From assembly GCA_903867275.1 (NCBI GenBank), contig CAIPQY010000015.1, positions 1 through 12,184 of the forward strand: a stretch of 12,184 bases of DNA, read 5' to 3'. The DNA is from an uncultured bacterium (GTDB taxonomy: Bacteria > Planctomycetota > Phycisphaerae > Phycisphaerales > SM1A02). A program made the translations under genes and the position numbers. Shown piece by piece: positions 7,193 to 12,184 of the stretch. Below the pieces are notes generated by a model. That model was not told the origin of the DNA. It was given only the letters and a program-made list of their open reading frames with translations, and did no database searches. The number at the start of each line of letters is the position of its first letter. The stretch's first letter is position 1.

Positions 7193-7569
7193 GTGTGGAT
7201 AGGTGACCGCCCTCCGGTGCAAGCCGGAGTGAGGAAAGTCCGGACACGACAGGACAACGGTGATGGCGAACGGCCACCGGCCAAGCTGAAGGCCAGGGAC
7301 AGTGCCACAGAGAACGAACCGCCGAACGGCCCGCAAGGGTGCGTGGCAAGGGTGAAAAGGTGCGGTAAGAGCGCACCGCTCCAGCGGCGACGCTGGGGGC
7401 ACGGAAAACCCCACCGCGTGCAAGCGCAAGCAGCCCCAGCCGGGCAACCGGCTCCCGTGGTCCACGGGCGTGGGCGGGTCGCGTGCTTCGAGGCCGTCGG
7501 CAACGGCGGTCCAGAGAGAAATGGTCACCACCGGCTTCGGCCGGCACAAAATCCGGCTTATTTCCACAC
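7193..7569 (+). ncRNA. rnpB: RNase P RNA, bacterial type A
   Basis: Catalytic RNA that removes 5' leaders from tRNA precursors together with the RnpA protein. Ends are set by the P1 helix: GTGTGGA (7193-7199) pairs with TCCACAC (7563-7569), giving about 377 nt. P3 is CTCCGG/CCGGAG (7212-7229). CR-I GAGGAAAGTCCGG starts at 7231. The core CAGGGACAGTGCCACAGAGA (7294-7313) and GGTGAAAAGGTGCGGTAAGA (7351-7370) are classic. A CCCGTGG-T-CCACGGG element (about 7453-7467) carries a GGU suited to binding tRNA CCA. CR-V at 7546-7560 reads ACAAAATCCGGCTTA, closing P4. The usual form of CR-V is ACAGAA, so 7549 carries A for G. Lies between rplU and a DUF2617 gene, with its own terminator just downstream. 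Confidence 0.97.
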
Positions 7570-7575
7570 TGAGCG

Positions 7576-7608
7576 GCGGCGGGTCTTCGGGCCCGCCGCG
7601 TCATTTTT
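7576..7608 (+). terminator. Intrinsic terminator of rnpB with UUCG tetraloop
   Basis: GCGGCGGGTC pairs with GGCCCGCCGC (10 bp, one U-G wobble) around a TTCG loop closed by C-G, the exceptionally stable C(UUCG)G tetraloop. A TTTTT run follows at 7604-7608. It starts 6 nt after the RNase P P1 helix. Confidence 0.92.
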
Positions 7609-7783
7609 CAGGCTCGTCCGCGGTCTCTTCGTTCAAAATCCCGGGTTTCCTCTTGAACTCGAAGCGGTCCTCGCGACAATCGGGGACTACACCCGCCGCG
7701 GGGTGCCATCGACTGCCGGAGGTTCCGGCAGGGGTGGGCCCGGCAGGATGCCATCGCGACGGCTTTCACAGGAGACGCGCATT
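7609..7783 (+). promoter_or_regulatory. Promoter and structured leader before the DUF2617 operon
   Basis: This 175-bp gap should hold the operon promoter. A candidate is TTGAAC (7653-7658), 16 bp, GACAAT (7675-7680), each four of six against sigma-70 consensus. An inverted repeat GTTCAA (7631-7636)/TTGAAC (7653-7658) flanks the near-palindrome AAATCCCGGGTTT and covers the -35, which would suit an operator. In the predicted leader, CTGCCGGA-GGT-TCCGGCAG (7713-7731) is a perfect 8-bp hairpin, and TGCCATCG occurs twice (from 7704 and 7749). An AGGAG (7770-7774) precedes the ATG. No known riboswitch is recognised. Confidence 0.4.
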
Positions 7784-8353
7784 ATGTCCGCTTCAAAGAC
7801 TTCCAGCCTGCAGGCCTACACGCTGCTGCTGTACCGCAAGGCCATCCATCCCGAGTTCTTCCAGATCCAGGCGCGCAAGCGCATCGAGCATCCGCAGTAC
7901 GAGTTCGAGGGCTGGGTCTTCAAGGGCGGTCATGCCGGTCGCTTCCAGTTCGGTGAAACCTGCCTGTGCGAAGTGGTGCTTGAAGGCGGACAGAACCTGC
8001 CCGACAAGGGCCTGGTCACCACCATGCCCTGCGCGGGCGAGCGCGAGTTCGACGAGAAGTTCGGCGACAACCTGAAGTACGTCACCACGCTGCAGACCGA
8101 GACGCTGAGCGAGCACCTGTACACCGGCACCTATCGCGAGATGCTGGCCCACGGCCGCGATCGCAACTGCATCATGTTCAACTGGAACGACGAGCAGGGA
8201 CGCCCCAACCTGTCGCTGCTCGACATCCAGCGATATCTCAACGCGGTGCACGTGCAGGGCTACCACCTGCGCAGCGACTGCGGCATGGTGCTGCGCACGC
8301 AGACCATGTTCGAGATGATCGACACCAAGAAGTCGAAGAACGCCAAGGCCTGA
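7784..8353 (+). CDS. DUF2617 family protein
   Basis: A 189-aa soluble protein without signal peptide or membrane helix. By recall it resembles DUF2617, a family known from planctomycetes and some actinobacteria with no established function: the N-terminal LLYRKAIHPEFFQIQARKRI (15-34), the GHAGRFQFGETCLCEVV stretch (49-65) and the C-terminal half with SLLDIQRYLN and VQGYHLRSDCGMVLRTQTMF (157-176) fit the family layout. The ATG at 7784 follows AGGAG by 9 nt; an in-frame upstream ATG at 7748 has no such support, and the reading frame continues back into rnpB, which is not coding. First gene of a three-gene operon: 6 nt separate it from the transporter. Family assignment is moderately secure, function unknown. 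Confidence 0.85.
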   Translation: MSASKTSSLQAYTLLLYRKAIHPEFFQIQARKRIEHPQYEFEGWVFKGGHAGRFQFGETCLCEVVLEGGQNLPDKGLVTTMPCAGEREFDEKFGDNLKYVTTLQTETLSEHLYTGTYREMLAHGRDRNCIMFNWNDEQGRPNLSLLDIQRYLNAVHVQGYHLRSDCGMVLRTQTMFEMIDTKKSKNAKA

Positions 8354-8359
8354 TCGCGC

Positions 8360-9277
8360 GTGACGGACGCGCGCATCGGCGAGCTGGCCGGCCTGGCCAC
8401 CGCAGCGCTGTGGGTCGTTTCCAGCCTGTCCTTCACCGCAGCCGGCAGGCGGCTGGGTGCCACACGCGTGAACCTGCTTCGCACGCTGGGTGCGGCCGTG
8501 GTGCTGGCGTTCGTGCAGTGGATGTGGTTTGGCCAATGGATTCCGCGCACGGAAGTGGCCGCCATGCTGTGGCTGGCATGCAGTGGCCTGCTTGGGCTGA
8601 CCATCGGCGACCAGTTCCTGTTCACGGGCTACGTCATGCTCGGGCCACGCACGGTGTCGCTGCTCATGACGCTGTCGCCAAGCCTCGCGGCCACGATCGC
8701 GTGGGTATGTTTCGGCGAGGGCATGACGGGCATCAGCGTGCTTGGCATGCTCATCACCACCGGCGGCGTGGCGTGGGTCACGCTGGGTCGTCAGGAGGTG
8801 GTGGCCGACCGTGATGCGCGCACCGTTCGCAAGGGACTGCTGTTCGGCCTGGCTGCCGCGGTGTGTCAGGCGCTGGGCATGGTGATGGCTCGGCGTGGAC
8901 TGGTGAGCGGCGTGGACGCGTTCGACGCGCAGACCATCCGCATGTACGCCGGTGCCATCAGCGTGATCCCCGTCGCGTTGTTTGCGCATCGATCGGGCCG
9001 GCTGGCCCCAGCCCAGGCGTCGTCGCGCGCGCTTGGCGTTCTCGCGATCGGAACCGTCTCAGGCCCGTTGCTTGGCGTGTACTGCAGCATGGTCGCTGTG
9101 AAGATGGTCGGCGTTGGGGTGGCCAGCACGCTCATCGGCCTCGTGCCGGTGCTCATCCTGCCGGCAAGCTGGATCATCGATCGTCAGCGCATCTCGACGC
9201 GGGCATGGATCGGTGCCATCATCGCGGTCGCCGGCATCGCGATGCTCGCGATGGGTTCCGGTTCCGAAGGAAGGTGA
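8360..9277 (+). CDS. EamA/DMT-superfamily transporter
   Basis: Predicted inner-membrane permease of the drug/metabolite transporter superfamily, 305 aa, with about ten hydrophobic helices in two repeats: roughly residues 8-28, 36-57, 66-84, 86-117 (two) and 123-142, then a polar linker at 143-157, and 158-178, 190-210, 224-241, 246-270 and 281-298. EamA-like features include GDQFLFTGYVMLGPRTVSLL in the first repeat and a GVGVASTLIGLVPVLILP helix in the second, where substrate-lining helices usually lie. Substrate cannot be told from sequence; members export amino acids, nucleosides, drugs or other metabolites. The GTG at 8360 is 6 nt after the DUF2617 stop with only a weak purine stretch upstream. 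Three bases separate its stop from the glycosylase ATG. Confidence 0.9.
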   Translation: MTDARIGELAGLATAALWVVSSLSFTAAGRRLGATRVNLLRTLGAAVVLAFVQWMWFGQWIPRTEVAAMLWLACSGLLGLTIGDQFLFTGYVMLGPRTVSLLMTLSPSLAATIAWVCFGEGMTGISVLGMLITTGGVAWVTLGRQEVVADRDARTVRKGLLFGLAAAVCQALGMVMARRGLVSGVDAFDAQTIRMYAGAISVIPVALFAHRSGRLAPAQASSRALGVLAIGTVSGPLLGVYCSMVAVKMVGVGVASTLIGLVPVLILPASWIIDRQRISTRAWIGAIIAVAGIAMLAMGSGSEGR

Positions 9278-9280
9278 TGC

Positions 9281-10144
9281 ATGGACCGATCGAACGCGCT
9301 TCGCATGGCAGACCGGGCAATGGGACTTTCGCGCATGCCTCGACGCGGTCGAAGCCAGGTCGCGCCATCGGCTGAGGTGGCGCCCACGAGCGCCGCACAT
9401 TCGGCCCGCGAGCCTGTCGAAGCGCACCCTACGACGCCAATCGCCGTCCCGCGTGAACGCGCGCCCGCACCGCCCGCAGCCGCAGCGACCGCGCTTCGCG
9501 TGGTGCTGTCCAATCATGCCGAAGCAGCCACGGTGCAGGATCCGGCCGCACGCGCGCAGGCGCTGCAAGCCCTCCGCGAGCTTCACGATCGAACCTGTCC
9601 GCACTGCACCACCGCCACCGTGCATACGCACACCGTGTTCGGTGAAGGCAACGCGATGGCGCGCATCATGTTCATCGGCGAAGCGCCGGGCGAGACCGAG
9701 GACCAGACCGGCCGACCCTTCGTGGGTCCGGCCGGAGACAAGCTGAACGGCATGATCACGGCCATGGGGCTGCGCCGCGAGGATGTCTACATCGCCAATG
9801 TGCTGAAGAGCCGACCGCCCGACAATCGAACGCCGCTGCAGCATGAGGTGGACGCGTGCGGCCCGTTCCTGATCGAGCAGATCCTGCTCATCCGTCCCGA
9901 GGTGCTGATCACCCTGGGCGGACCTGCCACGAAGCTGATCCTGGGCACGGAGGCAGGCATCTCGCGGGTGCGCGGCATCTGGGCGGAGTGGGCGCCTCCC
10001 GCTGGCCATGGCGCGCCGATTCCCGTGATGCCCACGTACCACCCGGCGTACCTGCTTCGCAACTACACCGCCAAGACCCGCGGCGAGGTGTGGAGCGACC
10101 TGCAGGCCGTCATGGCCCGCCTGAATCTGCCCGCCCGGGGGTGA
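9281..10144 (+). CDS. Type 4-like uracil-DNA glycosylase, with Ser at one Fe-S ligand position
   Basis: Removes uracil from DNA, starting base excision repair after cytosine deamination. Catalytic-domain features: GEGNAMARIMFIGEAPGETE (121-140) with motif 1 GEAPG, GRPFVGPAG, DVYIANVLKSRPPDNRTP (168-185), TLGGPATKLILG, and motif 2 TYHPAYLLRN with His254. Type 4 enzymes carry four cysteines for a [4Fe-4S] cluster; here C106 and C109 (CPHC) and C193 (DACGPFL) are present, but the expected Cys in the KCRPP motif is Ser177 (AGC at 9809-9811). Residues 1-95 are an Ala/Pro/Arg-rich, probably disordered extension not found in short thermophilic members (about 190-200 aa). The ATG at 9281 follows GGAAGG by 6 nt. 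Last gene of the operon, ahead of a terminator. Family secure; activity and cluster status uncertain. Confidence 0.92.
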   Translation: MDRSNALRMADRAMGLSRMPRRGRSQVAPSAEVAPTSAAHSAREPVEAHPTTPIAVPRERAPAPPAAAATALRVVLSNHAEAATVQDPAARAQALQALRELHDRTCPHCTTATVHTHTVFGEGNAMARIMFIGEAPGETEDQTGRPFVGPAGDKLNGMITAMGLRREDVYIANVLKSRPPDNRTPLQHEVDACGPFLIEQILLIRPEVLITLGGPATKLILGTEAGISRVRGIWAEWAPPAGHGAPIPVMPTYHPAYLLRNYTAKTRGEVWSDLQAVMARLNLPARG

Positions 10145-10242
10145 AATTCGAGGAAAAGCGAGGTCTTTGGAATCCCCGTGGTTCCGGTCCGCGTAGGTGA
10201 TGTCACGGCGAAGTGCGTCGCCTTCAGACAAACCCCCACGAG
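10145..10242 (+). other. Structured region between the glycosylase stop and the terminator
   Basis: About 100 nt without a credible gene. It contains GGAATCC-CCGT-GGTTCC with one bulge (10169-10185) and GGCGA-AGTGCG-TCGCC (10207-10222), followed by the terminator. It may be only a 3' untranslated region, or a 3'-derived small RNA ending at 10282. It does not match tRNA, tmRNA, SRP RNA or 6S features that I know. Confidence 0.3.
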
Positions 10243-10282
10243 GAGCCTGTCGCGGGTCAACTGCGGCAGGCTCTTTCTCTTT
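10243..10282. terminator. Intrinsic terminator between convergent genes
   Basis: GAGCCTGTCGC pairs with GCGGCAGGCTC (11 bp, one U-G wobble) across a 9-nt loop, followed by TTTCTCTTT on the plus strand, ending the DUF2617-transporter-glycosylase operon. On the minus strand the stem lies 13 nt past the MEMO gene stop, followed by a weaker T-containing tail (GGGGGTTTG), so it probably serves both directions. Confidence 0.85.
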
Positions 10283-10294
10283 GCCGCCCGCGCC

Positions 10295-11509
10295 TCAGCG
10301 CACCAGTGCCAACGCCGCGCTGGACACCAGCAAGCCGCCGTTCGGTTCGCGCCACTGCTGGTAGTCGATCATCTCCACCGCAGCGGGCGACACGATGCGC
10401 AGCAGCGAACCCATGTTGCCGATGCTGCACCAGCGACTCACGTTGCGCTGCTGGATGAACGGGGACTCGAAGTTCGACGCATCGCCCGCACAGAACAGGC
10501 GCAGCCTCTCGCGATCCAGTTGATCCACCTGCGCGCTCACCTGATCGTTCACGGGGCCCGGATCACCGAACTGCGGCCCCACATGACTCAGATCGCTGCT
10601 CGACACGAAGAGGGTGCGACCACCCAGTTCATCAAGCGCCGTGCGCAAGGCAGCCACGAACTCCGTCACCGTGGCGCGCTCGCCGTCGGCGGCCTCCGGA
10701 CGCAGCGGGTCGGGCACCAGCGCCGCCACCACGGGCACGTTTCCGTACAGGTGCTGGATCCACGGCAACTGCAGCTGGATGGAATGCTCGCCCAGATGAT
10801 CCATCTGATCGGCGAAGATCCGCTTGTTTCCAAGTTGCTTCTCCAGGAATGCCAGCGTGGCCTTGTCGGTGGGCATCTGTCCCAACGGGGTGGTGAATCC
10901 GAATTCACTCATCACCACGCCATCACCAATGCCGAAGTGGTTCGTGCCCAGCACCACCACGCGGTCCGGCTTGCGATCAGGATGCAGCGCGCGATAGGCG
11001 GCGGCGTAGTTGTGCCAGCCTCGCTCGTAGTCCAGATGCGGCGCCACCACGCCCACCACGTCGCCGTCGATCTCTGGATCTTCCGCCTGCGCCATCCAGC
11101 CAGCGATCTTGGCCGCAGCCGTCTCCGCATCGGCGCCAAGGGGCAGGGTGCAGGAAGCCGGGAAATGGCCTGCCTCGGCGACCTTCGCCTTCGCCAGTCG
11201 CTCCAGCTCCTCGAAGCGCGGGCCCCACAGCAGGCCCAGTTCATCCATGCGGGTCACCACCTCGCGCAGGAGCGCCATCGGTGCCTTGGTCCTGGTCTCG
11301 ATCTCGGCCAGCGTTTCACGGCCCTGAAACTGCAGGATGAGCGGAAGCGCCTGCGCCTGAATGCCCATGGTCTGCGGCGAAAGCATGGAGGGATCGCGCA
11401 GCAGCACGATGGGGGGCTTGCCCTCTTCCTGCGGCATGGCCAGCGGCTGGAAATTTCGGATGTGCGGGCGGTCCAGGTGCTCGGGAAGCGGGGCGGTCTG
11501 CTCGTCCAT
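10295..11509 (-). CDS. MEMO family protein (AmmeMemoRadiSam system protein B-like) with N-terminal extra domain
   Basis: Residues about 145-404 (numbering from ATG 11509, 404 aa) form a MEMO domain, related to class III extradiol dioxygenases: VVAPHLDY with His158, VVVLGTNHFG with His191, DHLGEHSIQLQLPW with His238/His242, SSSDLSHVG with Asp306/His309, and RWCSIGNM with Cys361, consistent with a metal site. Residues about 12-110 are a separate, mostly helical region ending ALLREVVTRMDELGLLWGP, reminiscent of a PqqD- or winged-helix-like module; this part is inferred. MEMO proteins often accompany an AMMECR1 protein and a radical SAM enzyme, but neither is in this window. Start choice: ATG 11509 or ATG 11548 (13 residues longer); neither has a clear SD. 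Convergent with the glycosylase, divergent from the DUF1573 gene. Biochemical role of the family in bacteria is unknown. Confidence 0.9.
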   Translation of the reverse strand: MDEQTAPLPEHLDRPHIRNFQPLAMPQEEGKPPIVLLRDPSMLSPQTMGIQAQALPLILQFQGRETLAEIETRTKAPMALLREVVTRMDELGLLWGPRFEELERLAKAKVAEAGHFPASCTLPLGADAETAAAKIAGWMAQAEDPEIDGDVVGVVAPHLDYERGWHNYAAAYRALHPDRKPDRVVVLGTNHFGIGDGVVMSEFGFTTPLGQMPTDKATLAFLEKQLGNKRIFADQMDHLGEHSIQLQLPWIQHLYGNVPVVAALVPDPLRPEAADGERATVTEFVAALRTALDELGGRTLFVSSSDLSHVGPQFGDPGPVNDQVSAQVDQLDRERLRLFCAGDASNFESPFIQQRNVSRWCSIGNMGSLLRIVSPAAVEMIDYQQWREPNGGLLVSSAALALVR

Positions 11510-11548
11510 CGCGGCAGTGTAGTGGGCCGGCGAGCGAGCGATCGCCAT

Positions 11549-11681
11549 CCAATCAGCCCATGGTCCGAAAGTCCGTGAACTTGTTGCAACTTCGACCGTC
11601 TGCCTGCCGATTGATCAACAGCAGGGGTACCGCCCGGTACACTTGCCCAATCGTCTCGCGCACCGCTTCAGGACCCATCCG
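11549..11681. promoter_or_regulatory. Divergent promoter region with three palindromes
   Basis: Between the MEMO gene and the DUF1573 gene lie GTTGCAAC (11583-11590, itself flanked by AACTT repeats), TTGATCAA (11611-11618) and GTACC-GCCC-GGTAC (11627-11640). A TACACT (11638-11643) overlapping the last one could be a -10 for the plus-strand gene; the nearest TTGATC is too far (21 bp) for a standard -35. An AGGA (11670-11673) precedes the plus-strand ATG by 8 nt. Palindromes are seen; operator function is inferred. Confidence 0.4.
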
Positions 11682-12184
11682 ATGAACCGATTCCTCGCCA
11701 CGATCTGCCTGCCCGCCCTCCTTTCCGCCAGTGCACTGGCCATGCAGGCACCGCCTGCCGCGCCGCCGGCCACTGACGCGCCGGTGGTCAGTCCCAAGAA
11801 GAAGGCACCGGACGCGCGCGGACCCGAGGAAGTCGGCGCCCGCGGCATGGATCGCCAGGAGCGGATCAAGGCGCAGGTTTCCGAAACCTCGGCACCCATC
11901 GCGAGTGGCGGCAACGACGGCGTTGGCACCCCAACCGGCGGCGGCGTGCAGGCTCCGGTCGACACCACGCCTGTGGTCAAGCTTGACCCCGAAGTGCTCG
12001 ACCTTGGCGAGATGGTGGTGGACACCGCCAAGAGCGGCAAGGTGAAGATCACGAACATCAGCGACAAGCCGATCACCGTTTCAAAGGCCATCACCAGCTG
12101 CGGCTGCACCACCGCCGGCGTGCCCAAGGAGCCCATCGCTCCCGGCGCCACCGCCGAGGTGGAGATCAGCCTGAAGCCCGGCCC
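11682..12184 (+). CDS. Secreted DUF1573 domain protein (3' end outside window)
   Basis: The first 167 codons are visible. MNRFLATICLPALLSASALA is a typical Sec signal peptide with likely signal peptidase I cleavage after ALA (residue 20), so the product should be periplasmic or extracellular. Residues about 21-100 are Pro/Ala/Gly-rich and low in predicted structure. From about residue 101 a DUF1573 (ASH/PapD-like beta-sandwich) domain begins: KLDPEVLDLGEMVVDTAKS, ITNISDKPITV and the family signature SCGCTTAGVP, with PIAPGATAEVEISLKPG running into the window edge. DUF1573 proteins are frequent in planctomycetes and Bacteroidetes and have no settled function. The ATG at 11682 is supported by AGGA 8 nt upstream and by the signal peptide. 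Whether further domains follow cannot be seen. Confidence 0.92.
   Translation, partial: MNRFLATICLPALLSASALAMQAPPAAPPATDAPVVSPKKKAPDARGPEEVGARGMDRQERIKAQVSETSAPIASGGNDGVGTPTGGGVQAPVDTTPVVKLDPEVLDLGEMVVDTAKSGKVKITNISDKPITVSKAITSCGCTTAGVPKEPIAPGATAEVEISLKPG

Noticed and set aside
7187..7783. Upstream extension of the DUF2617 frame into rnpB
   Set aside because: The region is RNase P RNA and its terminator; the SD at 7770-7774 supports the ATG at 7784.
9410..9422. GAGCCTGTCGAAG as a dispersed repeat element
   Set aside because: Only one copy is visible and it is in frame within coding sequence; the GAGCCTGTCGC in the terminator shares only 10 bases and is explained by the stem.
9059..10231. 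Minus-strand 390-codon frame opposite the transporter and glycosylase
   Set aside because: Low-complexity His/Arg-rich product with no domain; the plus-strand genes are secure.
10178..11578. Plus-strand 466-codon frame opposite the MEMO gene
   Set aside because: It crosses the terminator at 10243-10282 and mirrors MEMO codons; its product resembles no family.

Overview
This GC-rich bacterial window most resembles a planctomycete, probably of the Phycisphaerae. That is inferred from gene content: a DUF2617 protein, a FlgI-domain lipoprotein with HEAT-like repeats, a MEMO-family protein with an extra N-terminal domain, and a DUF1573 secreted protein. No 16S or other phylogenetic marker was tested. 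The window looks like ordinary chromosome; I see no transposase, integrase, CRISPR array or phage gene.

Positions 1-5524 hold a minus-strand cluster, in transcription order: an RluA-family pseudouridine synthase, a large lipoprotein whose N-terminal half resembles the flagellar P-ring protein FlgI, and the chromosome condensation ATPase SMC (its C-terminus lies beyond the window). The first two overlap by 4 nt. Two hairpins sit in the short gap before smc.

Positions 5576-7608 run on the plus strand: a class I aminotransferase of the kynurenine/glutamine transaminase K type, ribosomal protein L21 (rplU, with no rpmA after it), a strong hairpin, then the RNase P RNA gene rnpB, closed by a textbook C(UUCG)G terminator.

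Positions 7609-10282 hold a tight plus-strand operon: a structured leader, a DUF2617 protein, a ten-helix EamA/DMT transporter and a type 4-like uracil-DNA glycosylase. The glycosylase has Ser where the family's third iron-sulfur cysteine is expected. A terminator follows, shared with the convergent gene.

Positions 10295-12184 hold a minus-strand MEMO-family protein and, divergently, the start of a secreted DUF1573 protein cut by the window edge. The intergenic region between them carries three small palindromes.

I found no clear-cut new defence or mobile system. The most promising leads are the FlgI-derived lipoprotein in a non-flagellar, smc-linked setting, the iron-sulfur ligand change in the glycosylase with its two co-operonic partners, and the rplU-rnpB junction.
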